Part shown: positions 1 through 12,600 of the stretch, piece by piece
Layout of the letters: every line of letters begins with the position of its first letter
Numbering within the stretch: position 1 is the first letter of the stretch
NCBI RefSeq assembly: GCF_000003605.2
Contig: NW_003148270.1
Coordinates: forward strand, 1-44,635
Origin: Saccoglossus kowalevskii
Taxonomy: Eukaryota; Hemichordata; Enteropneusta; Harrimaniidae
Direction: 5' to 3'
Length of the DNA: 44,635 nucleotides
Made by a program: the position numbers and the translations under genes
The notes under the pieces: generated by a model
Database searches by the model: none
What the model saw: the letters and a program-made list of their open reading frames with translations, nothing else
Told to the model about the DNA's origin: nothing

Positions 1-515
1 TAGATGTAGCAAGTATGTGATGGGATAACTAACTGTCAGTATGTGTGTGATGGGTTACCCGACTGTCTTGGTGGCAGTGATACATCACCAAATACATGTA
101 GCAAGTATGTGATGGGATATCTAACTGTCTTGATGGCAGTGATGAATCACCAAGTAGATGCAGTATGTGTGTGATGGGTTACCTGACTGTCTTGATGGCA
201 GTGATGAATCACCAAGTAGATGCAGTATGTGTGTGATGGGTTACCTGACTGTCTTGATAGCAGTGATAAATCACCAAGTAGATACAGTGATTATGTGATA
301 GGTTACCTGACTGTCTTGATGACAGTGATGAATCACCAAGTAGATGCAGTAATTATGTGATGGGTTACATGACTGCCTTGATGGCAGTGATGAATCACCA
401 AGTAGATGCACTAAGTGATTAATACGTTACATGACTGTATTGATGGCAGTGACGAATCACCAACTAGATGTCATGAGTATTTGTTGGGTTACCTGACTGT
501 CTTTGTGTCGTATTC
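1..515 (+). repeat. 62 bp minisatellite made of LDLa L1 exon end plus splice donor
   Basis: About eight copies, the first shortened by 32 bp. The ctgactgt/ctaactgt landmark falls at 59, 121, 183, 245, 307, 369, (variant) 431 and 493, a strict 62 bp period. Each unit matches the second half of L1 (V-C-D-G-L-P-D-C through S-R-C) and a few intronic bases. Because 62 is not a multiple of three, consecutive copies are in different frames and cannot be read as one protein. The right arm has only about 2.5 copies (35305-35490). Confidence 0.9.
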
Positions 516-566
516 AGTTATGCCTTAAATTGAAATTATGTATGATGTTAAATCCCTTCATTTCAG

Positions 567-680
567 CTGTGCCACGATTTGAATGTGAGTTTGGAAGGAT
601 GATACCTATGCATTTTGTTTGTGATGGTTATCCACAATGTCCCGATGGGTCTGATGAACTGAATTGTGAAGAATTCGTAT
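567..680 (+). CDS. LDLa exon L2 (four-cysteine type)
   Basis: The acceptor is ttcatttcag and the donor gtaagt. The module begins A-V-P-R-F-E-C and ends [14 protein letters not shown]. Only cysteines 2, 4, 5 and 6 of the LDLa pattern are present; the position of cysteine 3 holds Met. The counterpart on the other strand is 35143-35256, with the same length and the same missing cysteines. Confidence 0.88.
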
Positions 681-3600
681 GTAAGTGCATATTTATTTCA
701 TTAGTACGGAGAACACAATTCATCAGTATAATGGCATATATATATATATATGGTGAATGCACATTTATTTATTTCATTATATTTAGTTGAGTGCTCAAAT
801 GGAGATATTGTTCAACCGTTATATGTATGCAATGGCCGTGAAGAATGTTCAGATGGTAGTGACGAATCTGGGTGTGGTAAGTTCTTCATATTCAATAATC
901 CAAACGATTGGTAACATTACAGATGTGAAATTGTATTCGTGATATTCGATACATGTTCTTTTTTTGATCCCTTTGAACAGTGCGATATCTGATTAATATC
1001 AGCATCTGACATATCGTGTAGTTGCAGTTGATTATGTACTCTGTACAGAAAAAAACACACTTTAATCACAAGATACCTGGGAACGACCACATTACTTTGG
1101 ATGGGAAATACACATATTCGATTGTCGTTACCTTGTAATCAAATACGTGCGTCTTCGATAGAACGTGTTCGTGCACATGCATAATGAAACTAGATTGACA
1201 CATGTACATCAAATGATCTAAACGTGAGCTGGCAAAGGCGCGTAGCGGATACGGGCAAAACATTGTCACGTGATCAATACACAGCCGGTCACTATTTTTG
1301 ACATTCTCAGTGCTATGTGTTTTTTTACAACTTAGTAGTTTATTCCAGAATTCCAGAGCCTTTTCACATATTTGTTTATAATCATGATATCTGTATAAGG
1401 TCATATTTTAGCCGGCAAGTGGTTCTTAAATTCATCCATTTTACCAGCAGCGACACATTTATGCATCAAATTTTCATAACTTTACTCAGAAATTGATCGT
1501 GTTTGATTTTTGGTGTGATTGAAATGAATTCTATTTTATTTCCCGTCTTCTCGGCGCGAAACCAATATTTGTCTTCGATTTTGACATTTTATGATCGAAA
1601 CATATCATTATAAAATGGTTGGTGTTATTTGTCACGCCATTTTATTAATGTTAAATTGGGCGATTTTTTATGGATGCTCATTTAGGTCGTAAATGAAATG
1701 GCGACGTTTTGAAATGACAATGTACGCTATAAAAAATCATTTATATACAAGAATTGAAGCAGTTTTTAATACTTTTGCGTCGAATAAATTCATTAGTTGT
1801 AGTATTGTTGAATTGTTATGAACCTCCAAGAATAAAAATATCACAGGTTCTTTGATCGGCCACATTAACATGAACGAAGCCATTTTGACAAGATTTGTTT
1901 AGCGATGTCATTATGTTGGTACGCGCCGCTTTTTTCCCATTAAAACTAAAAGATTAACATAACTCTCAATGTAATTGTTACATGACAGGAACTGGATGTT
2001 TATGAGTTGCTAAGCTGCTTTTGATGCGAATCAGGGTTCAAAATCCCCAGATTTCATAGTGCTAATTTAGTTTACTTTGTATTTGCCCGAATTTGAGGTC
2101 AATGCGAAATCATACAATGAGGTATCGCGTTGCATGATGCTAAATTTGCGATTTTAATTCTGACAGTATTGTAATCTGTCCGACTTCATGACTCCCTCGG
2201 CCCGGGTGTGAACGACAAAAGAATGCTCGTCGTTCCCAGACCGGGGATATAGGGACTTTGATTTTTACAAGCAATTTGCAGCATCATAATGTATTTGTCG
2301 TCGGGACCATCTTGTCGACCGGATGCGTATTCTACACGCTGAAAATTAATTCAATGACACACAGTACTTATGTTGTCAACAGAACCTAAAGTTGAGTGTC
2401 ATAGGTGTACCGATGGTAGTTGTTATGATGAATGGAGCCGATGTAATGGATATAACGACTGTGGTGATTGGTCTGATGAAGACGGTTGTGGTAAATATTT
2501 ATTGTATATTATATCACGATAGTTAACTCTGTATGATTACTGGTGTAACGTGTGTAGATATTCCAACAATCACACCGGGTATGGTTAGTGTATAAGGATA
2601 TTCTGTTCAATACTTAAAATATTCTTTTGGTTGTGATCCGCGCATGTGTTCCTGCTTTTCTATAGCTAGACACACTTTGATTAATCGCATTCAAATTTTA
2701 GATGTCAATTACACTTATTTGATTGTATACGCAGATTTCGATTCAAGATTTCCGTGCCAAAAATCGAGAATTTCAAAAGCGAAAGTCGGTCGTTATTATA
2801 CGCTTTTGTTTTAATGTGGATTATACATTTAACATTAATCCAAGTTTAATTCATATTAATCAGTTAATGAAACGCCGCTGACGTAAACATATTCGCTGTG
2901 ACGTAACTAGTTATGCTAATTTACTTGCGCGTCATTGCCACAACAGAAATTCCTACAGTGATAATGGAAAACATGTACTACAGTTATGACATTTTGTAAA
3001 ATGAAATGGACATTTTTTAAAGGAAACAAGTGAAACAGGAAGGAAATCAGGAGCCACAACAATATTGTTCAAATTTTATTTCTATCATGCTATAGTATGC
3101 AGGTGAATTGGCATGACGATTCATCATCGATGTGAACGAATGGCGATTAAATTAAAGTTATAAATCTATCAAAATCAAGCTTCTCTGGCGCGCGGGACTA
3201 TGATCTAAGTCGGCTATGTAATTCAAGTGTTGAGCCACTTTATACGAGTTTCGAGGAAAAGAACAACCATTATTATTATCATGTTTATTTGTGATAGTGA
3301 GTGAGCTGTGAATATATTGATTTCCCCCAAATCAGCAGATTTGCATACATGGGATAATTAGAAATATACAAATTACTACATTCGGTTGTTACATTCGATA
3401 TCACACAGTCACTCATTGGAGATATTTCATTTATCAATTTAGTATAATAATAATTCATAACGTGACGTTAGTTATATATTATGATGTTAGCAGAGAGATA
3501 TACTTCCTGTAAATTCTATAGTTGACATAATTTGTGCTGTCTTGAATTCGTTTATACATAAAAACGACTGTTCAGAAGCATATGCAATATATAAACCACA

Positions 3601-6600
3601 GCAATAAGCAATGCCATGAAATATATACCACTACCGCGATGGTTTATTGCTATTATATTATATGTTAAATGTAGTTGTAAGATAAGGAATTATATTGGTG
3701 TCTTTATTTATTACAATTCTGGCCACGCTGTGTGGCGCGGATCGCGTGGACGGGTTTCACGTTCTCTGCACGTGATAAGCTCGGTTATTAGGCATCCTTT
3801 ATTGGGGATGCCCGGTGGCCGAGGGGAAGACGTGTAGTGGCGTGAAGCTAGGCGATTTGGTGCCGTACGCGAGCGCCGGTTCGAGTCACGCACGCAGTAC
3901 GTATTTACTATAATTAGACATAGTCTTTACCTTGCCGTTTATTCGGTGTTATTTGCTTACTATGTTTACATACAATGTGCTTATATCAATAAATGCACAA
4001 ATGATACGCCATACTCGCATGCATTATTTCGAACTAAGACATCCGAGAGTCGCCATGATTTACCTCTACCTGTAGCTAATTCTTGGCGGACAGTTAACGG
4101 CAGGATTGACTGCTACCGTATGAATGCATGTATAGAGCATAAATCTGAACACAATAATCCATGTTTTACTGTATAATCAGAATGACGTAATAAGGCAATT
4201 AAAATAAGAGTAGAATATAAATATAACTACATATTTATTTGATTGCACTGTAATTCTTGTGTGGGTCACTGTCGTCATATTTTCAATATACAGATTTAAA
4301 AGAATGCAAAAATGGTATCTTAGTACCAGAGAAGGAAATATGCAATGGTTACGACGGCTGTGGTGATAATTCAGATGAAGAGAATTGTTGTAAGTCAAAT
4401 GTTTGAATAACGATTATCAATACGTGCATTGTTACGCAATTAATTCAGAAAAGAAGTTTACATATGTTATAAAAAATTGTTAACACGGTTACCGAACGTT
4501 TCATTCGAATTCAAATGAGACAACTCGATTGGATAATTGTGCGCATGGTGTTTCACGATCTCCCACACAGCCAATCATATTCCGTTTGATACTGGGTCGT
4601 ATGTTTCAGGAGCGTGTATTAGTTAAGCGGAGACGTCACTGCGAACGTTCTAATTGGGCAAACGACAGTTTACGAATTCATGAATGTTTTATGTTTCTAA
4701 ACCACAAATTCTGTAAACGGCTTTTCTAAAATCAATGTATGTGCAAGTAATTACACATTTAGTTTGATCTTTAATCTTTTTGAAAGGTCGGCGTTGGAAC
4801 AACTGGGTACGATTTTTCTTAATGAATAACATAAATGATTAAGAAAATAATATCAAATATTCAAGTGATGCAATTTAAGGTATGGAAGTAATCATAATAA
4901 CCTGCCGGTGACAGACGTATGTATATTATATGCTAATTATTTGAAACACATTTTGACATTTGTTGAAATAAAAACAACAACCTTATGTAAGAGAAAGAAT
5001 TTCAGTTTTCATACCAAGCCTGATGATTCACTAAAATAAAACATATATTCACTGTAAATAATTGTATTTGTATCCTAGATTCATCAGAAGACATGATTGC
5101 TCATCTCTCAAACATCATGTTTTCATCTGATAAATACAAATTAAACTTACTGTTGTTTAGATATGTTTTGTTAAGCTATAGTAAATATTAGGACGGCGCT
5201 ATGAGCGTTTGTATTTGTATTGTATTGGTTCGTACTTCTTTCATACGATTATCAAGGCACTCTTAAATTCAACATTAGATTGTTGAACAACGTTACCTAG
5301 ATTGTTATCGTGAAGAAAAATACAACAAATACAGCCACACATTATATAACAACAAATTAGTATGGCTTATGATAAAAAAATAAAATAAAAACACAAACTG
5401 ATTTTTACAAGCAATAAAAACAATACTTCGAACAAACAAGAAACTTTTAAAAAACGGTTTTTGTAAAGCAGAGTAAATCACAGTAGCAGAAATAAGCGAT
5501 ATGAACTTAACCAATTCCAGACATATGTCTTAGTTCGATCCAGATTAGCCTGTTTCGAAAAGGGGTGAGGAACCTTTAGAATAAATTAAACAGATTGCTG
5601 AAGAAATCAATAATTTCTCGTTAGAACTATATTGATCAGCTTCAATTCATATTCGGGAATGTTTTGGTATGTTATGGTGTAGCATTGTATGTTTTTCGCA
5701 CTATGCTTTATTGTATCATATCACTGAGACATGGTCGTTTTCTATCATGTTGGCCCCGAAAATAAGCACCCTCAGTGTCCGTCAAATTACACTATATTCT
5801 GGTTATTTTCTTTTATGTATAAATATGAATTTGTTTTACTCAAATTTATAAGATTTCTATATGAAAATATCTGTATAAACTGTAAAGACATATCGAGCTA
5901 TATAGGTCGAGCTAGGACAAGTGGAAATTTCTGATAATGTGTAGTATTCAGGGTGGTTACTTGTGAATGAAAAAGTAGAAAATTATGTTACATTAAAGTC
6001 ATGCCATCGAAGCTAGTAATGTACGTTTTTTCAAATGCATAATTTCATTTTTAGCCTCCATTTCTGGTGCTTATTTTACTGAATGTCTCAGAGACTTTAT
6101 GTATCAGTGCGATGATGGAGATTGTATTACTATCAACCAAGTTTGTGATGGATATCCTGACTGTGCCAATGGAGAAGACGAAGTTAATTGTCGTAAGTTT
6201 TCCCATTTATTCGTGCAAAGTTGAAATAATAATAAGGCATTATTTACATCTAAATTACAAACGATACAACGACAATAATATACAATGATAATGTGATGTA
6301 AAGTAATATAATTGTGACATATATTCTCTTTATACAGCCAATAAATAGTTCCAATTTTACCAGATTCATAAAATATAAATCACAATATTCCAAATCGAAA
6401 TATGCACGCTAAAAATAACATTCACAAATCAATTGTGAAAAGTCTATAGCAATCTGAATGTGTTTATGAATTATTATGAATTCTTATTGTGGTTTAATGT
6501 TGCATAAGTGGTTATTTCCATATCTATTTCTATTAAATGTAGCCTAAAAAACCTCGTTACATCCCCATGTCATGGAGTTGTAATAGTATATAACACAATG

Positions 6601-9600
6601 CACGTGAACACAAAACATTCAAATGTAAGATTGCTTATTCTTCGATCTCACTTCAGAAATAATATCACGACGACGTAAGTTATGGCGTGGCCTAATTTCA
6701 ACAAGTTTTCATTATTGGTGATGTTTTATGCCATAGCTATTTACGTGAAGTATTTAACGAAAGGCTGAATTATTCTTATTTTTCATACTCAAGTACTGAC
6801 ATGAATAGAACCGTTAAAACAATACACATAAAAAAGTGATAATAATAACTATTTCAAAGCTGAAAAATATGCCCTATAGTTAACTTTCTTTCTGCCTTTA
6901 TAACACTCATGAGTTTAAATGCCACTAGAACTACAAAGTGTTATTAAGTCGTGTGATGTTCTGTTGCGTTGTAAAACTTCCCGATTTTCTCACCGCATGA
7001 ACTAAGTATTCTGACAATGACAGTGTATTATTCCACAAACCTTCAATGCTTCAAATGCTTATTGTCTGCACGATATACTCTTCAATTTCAATATAGTTCA
7101 ACATTACGTCAAACAAATTCCGTGTTATTTTGTTTCCTCGGCTCGGCGAACATGCTAAAACTGTCAGTAGATTCCACGCGTTTCTATTTTCGTTATCAAT
7201 TCATTACTGTGTAATCAATACTCGCTAATCACTCAGGGGTTTTAGAAATACATATACGAGTCGTATCATGTATAATTTTATAGCTAATTCAGTCGGTATG
7301 GGTGACTTTTATCCTTAGTGTTTCAGTTACACAACATCGTCACGTCAACATTATAATACTAGTCGTGAAGTCCAGGTTCTCTAAACATTATAACAGTACC
7401 GGTATGATTTTCGTTATTATTTCTTCTCGTCATTAGCTTTTATCCGGTGTATCATAATTGATTGTCGATTCCGAATACCCGAATTTCATAACTAATCTCT
7501 CTACGCAATTATCTGTAATCAGTTCATCATCAGTATATCGTCAAATCTTTAGCCGATTATCCTATGTTAAATGCCACGTCAACGATGTCAATGGATTGAG
7601 TTTTAGTGGATAGTGGCAATTTTGTAAGTACTATAGTGATTTTAACATAGGTTCATGTGGCAGAGATAATATATATCTAAAATTTTAGGCTTGTGACATA
7701 TCCTGAAAAATATATGACTAATGGAGTACTTTTATTATTTCAAAACTTACAATGTGCGAAAACAATTTTTCTTTAACATTGTGCTCTATGGGGTTGTAAA
7801 AAAAAATAATGGTATTTTTTCATGGTGTCATGAGACAATAGCTTCACGATTTAACACAATAAACCTATGATCATTTTACGGTCACCTTTCATCCCACTCA
7901 ACCTTATTTTAGGAATCGCCTGGTCAATCAAGATAGTGGTATTTACTACTAACAAAACACTCGTACCATATAGTGATCTTTGCGGTTCTTGTTCATGCTC
8001 CCAATTTAATTCTAAAGGGTCGAAATGTTCCGGTGATTTCGTTACACTTATACCCCTATGAATACACTGAGGGAAGGTTTGAAAGTATAATGCAAATTTG
8101 CCCAGGAAAAACAGCTGTTCTACTTAATATTCGTAATACTTAATATATTCTAAAATGAAAACAACTTTAAATGGAATTTATAATAATGTATTTATACATG
8201 TTTACAGCTGATTGCCGTCCTCCTATGGAACAGTGTAAAAACAGTAGTCAATGTTTTGGTCCATGGGATCGATGTAATGGCTGGCCTATTTGTGACGAAT
8301 ATACTGATGAACTCAATTGTGGTGAGTATTGGAATAACAACGAACACCAATATAAAGCTTTGAGTAAACACATCACTTGAACAACTCTCGTGATTACAGA
8401 TGTAATCTCACATTATCAATATCGAATATTATCACAGGGTGATTGTGGTAATTATAGCCATATTTAACATTTATTTAACTGAAATGAAGTGTCGAGCATA
8501 TGTGAGAAACTGTAGAATATAGAATGGATTAGACATCAATACAAGACTTTTGAAAAATATAATCTAATGATAATGAATCAACATGCGTTAAGTGATTCAT
8601 AGCTCTTATTTCGGCTTTCTGTAAAATACACACAATAACCCATTAAATCGGTCTTCAACAGACGTATCTAGTCGATACACAGATTAAGTGAAATACTTAT
8701 TACAATTAGTTTATTTACATCATTATATCATTATGATTTTATATTTTGAACATCATAAATCACACAGCAAGGGACACCCTTGACAATGACAAGCAATGGA
8801 GTAAAATATGATTTTTCGATAACCTTTAAAAATGACGTAATTAATTATCAATTATGGACATGTTATGATATTTATTTGTGCAAGTGTGTTATGCATTAAC
8901 GTATAGCTAGATTTACCTCTCAGAGTATTGCAAGACAGCTTATCTCTTTTTGATATATGAACTTACAATAGAACATATCGTGTGACGCACTTTATACATA
9001 TTAAAAACATCATGTTATTATAGAATGCACAGATGATCAATTTCAATGTACAAACGGAAGATGTATTGACGAAAGTCATTCAGTGTGTAACCACTATGAT
9101 GACTGTGGCGATAACAGCGACGAAGAACACTGTGGTAAGATTGATTGATAAATTGTGATTTGGCTCACACCTTCACACACAGAACCATCACATGATATAT
9201 CATTCCACACTGTTAACACTCCACAGTTCTACAAAATTTAACATATATTTTCAAAAGTTTGTGTTAAGACTAGCAATAACTCATGAATACCTTTTCAGGT
9301 ACTTTTAAATCGTTCATCCTCAATATATGTATAGTAAGATCAGTTAAGATGTCTTGCATTATATGGATAAATTACATACTTGATATAATCTGAAACACAC
9401 TGCAGTTAATTATAATACATTAAACCGTGTTGCGCTGCCGTGTGTCATATAGATAATTTGCATAATTTATTTACATATCTGAAGTAATCTGATATACATT
9501 TGGGTGCATTATGCTACAATGACTCATGTATAAACGAAATGATCACTATTTGGAATATACCAGTATGCTAATTTTCTCGGAATAATGCTGAATAAAGCTG

Positions 9601-12600
9601 ACTGGCTTGTGACCAAGCTGAATGAGGTTATCGTGACACAACTTAAATTTGTAGTTGTATGTTCACTAATGTGATTTAGAACAATTCATTTACTACTATG
9701 TTATATTTGTTTTGGAATAATAAATTGAATTCTTCCAGCAACATAGACATCACCTTGTCACATACCTTTCGGTGAATCACACACTTATTGTTATTGTGTC
9801 GGTTTAAACAACTCCCCTAGAGATGGACCAATGATTTTCGTAATTTCACTATAAATTGTTCCGTTATATATTTTGAACAATTTCTCACCTACATAATGAA
9901 CGAAACTATTTTTGAAATTCTGAGTGACTTCTACTGTAACTGTAGAAGTACAGATATTGTCTTTAATATCCTCTGTCCTGCTTCGTTGATATAAGGGGTA
10001 CTTGGTGATGCTAGTGTTTGTTAATGTTATGTGGTGGTGGTAAATTTTGGTAGATGACATAAATTGGTGGTGTGGTCGTAAATGTACTTTTGTTCAATAA
10101 TGTTTATTCACAAATTGAATATATCAATTTAGTCAGTACAATTAGTGAGTAGAATTGAACCATATCGAGCCTTAAACTCTTTCAGGGCATTATAAATTTG
10201 ATAACAGTCATACTACTGATTAAACATACTTCTTGTGTCACACTACACTTCACTCGAAAACAAAATTAACCTCTGACCCCTTCATCACGCCACACCACTG
10301 ATATGTTATTCAGTAAACAGGATGTCAATATAAAACACCTAACATAACGCTTGCTGAGATATGACGATATTTTTATTGTGTACTACGTCGGTAACACGTT
10401 CTGTCAACAACACAAGTGACGATAAGTCCTACAATTCATTAAATCATGCCTGTTTATATTGCTTTTGGCGGAACAATAACATTCAGATATTATACATAAT
10501 CATATTGATAGAAATAATATGCGATTACTACGAGTTCACGTGTGGAGATGGCAGTTGTGTCGGCCATTGGCTGCGATGTAATGGCGCTGAAGACTGTAGT
10601 GATGGATCTGATGAAAGTACAGAATTATGTGGTGAGTTTGTTTGATATTAACACAATATTGTGCTTTGAATGTTACACAATTTACTCTTGTTATTTTTTT
10701 GACGTATCCAATGACTGCTTATTACTAATTATAATTATGTAGCAGCTACATTTATTTCATGACATCTTTGATTGTTGATAAACAGTTTTGTGATAGTATG
10801 TAAACAATACTGTTTTGCAATTCCTCAACGAAATATTTCTTCGGTACATGCTCATTGTCATAGAAAATTTATATAGTTTTCATGGGGATGATAAAAGAGA
10901 CTACGTTATGTAGACCACAACTTTCGATGTTTCTAAGAAGCGTGTCCTTTGATTCGAAGACAATGCCAATCATTGAAAACCTGTTTGAATCAGTATATAC
11001 ATAGTGGTTTCATGTCATGCACTAGGTAAACATGTGGTCTCGTCACATATAAAGAGTAACCCTGTTTTCCCATTTACAACACAAAGTAACTCAAAATAAT
11101 CCACAATGTTATTGCCGTATACGTTTGAAATTCTACATTGCAAGGATTCGATCTTACGTACAAGTATTACCTAGTCTCCAAATGTCTATTCAGCTGATTT
11201 TCAGTGTGACGACGGAAGTTTGGTTGCTTTCGATGCAGAGTGTAATAATTGGATTAATTGTGAAGACCATTCGGATGAGAAGAATTGTGGTAAGATACTA
11301 TTACTATTTTCACGCACATTATGAATTTCAGTAAAATACTTGGTGTATGGTATTAGTCGTCTGTCGGTTCATCGTCAGTTTTAAGGTACAATTGAGTCAC
11401 AACATAGTTTGTATTGTGACTTCACATTAAGTATAAAGTCGAAACTATGTATGAATTGCGACACAGACGAAACTATATTATTATTGTTGTTCTTTATGGC
11501 AGACTTTAGTTCATATTTTGAAAATGTTAATGTAAAAAATGAAATATTCATAGTAGGATTATTTAATTTTTGGAACTTTTCATAGCACCTATTTGTTGCA
11601 AAATGTGAGAAGTGTGGCATAATGTTATTTTTTCTAATCATAAAAAAAATGTGCAGACAACTTATTATGATCGCGTTGCTCATTACTGTCTAACTACAGT
11701 TTGGCACATTTTATGAATGTTCTCATTGTTGCCCAATATATAAACACGAACCAGACTTTTGAGATAAATATGTTAAGATTAAATGGGCGGAGGTCGTCGC
11801 ACAGGGCGTTTTCGAATAAACAATTAGTGTTACACATGTTATACACGTCGCTATGAGTCCCAAATAGAACATTACGCGGTGCGACGACCACCGTCGAATT
11901 GGCATTGACTATTTTTCTCATCCAGTAAGTTGCTATAAGGATTCATTGTTGTTTAAACGACCTCATATTAGAGTTATTTTTTTACTGGAATTATCATTAT
12001 ATAACACAATTGTAAGTGAATAATTCAAAGTACATAGCAAGCATAAATATTATATTCTTTGCTGCAGTGTACTATGTATGTGATGATGGACAGGTTGTAG
12101 CTCAAGGAAACTTTTCTTGTGATGGATATGCAGATTGTGATGACCAAAGTGATGAACAATATTGTCGTAAGTTTCCGGCCATTCTATGTTTATGAGCTAT
12201 ATCACAGCACTGTCTAGCTCGTTGCTAAGAAACTAAAATTGTGTGCCATTTTGATTATCAATATTAGCATATGTTGTTTTGTTTATTTTTGTTCTTGAAT
12301 AAATGGTGTTTTGTGACATTTGTAACCGTAGAAATCCCATAGGAATGTTATATACATATATTGTTTGGTAGTTTCATTTTACAATATAAAGAATAGAAGG
12401 CATAATAAATTGCAAATACTTTTTTATGGCCTAACATATCTCATTCGTTTTAATTAGCATGTGATGAAACCGCTGATAGATTTCGATGTGATAATGGTGT
12501 GTGTAAGTGGTATCATGATCGGTGTGACGGATATGACTCTTGTGGCGACAATTCTGACGAGCAGGATTGTGGTAAGTTATTTTTCAAATGTATCATTGTT

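Larger units (their letters stand above)
4390..12067. other. Introns between L5 and L11 of the left gene
   Basis: Outside the listed exons this AT-rich sequence shows no further LDLa exon, RNA gene or mobile element that I can support. An antisense open frame at 9791-10060 (89 residues) is unassigned and probably chance. Confidence 0.5.

Noticed and set aside
1-515. The 62 bp repeats as a CRISPR array or as a protein-coding repeat
   Set aside because: Units abut with no spacers, and the period is not a multiple of three, so neither reading works; it is a minisatellite derived from an exon border.
9791-10060. 89-residue antisense open frame inside a left-gene intron
   Set aside because: No known motif, no paralogue in the right arm, and low-complexity stretches. 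Probably chance.
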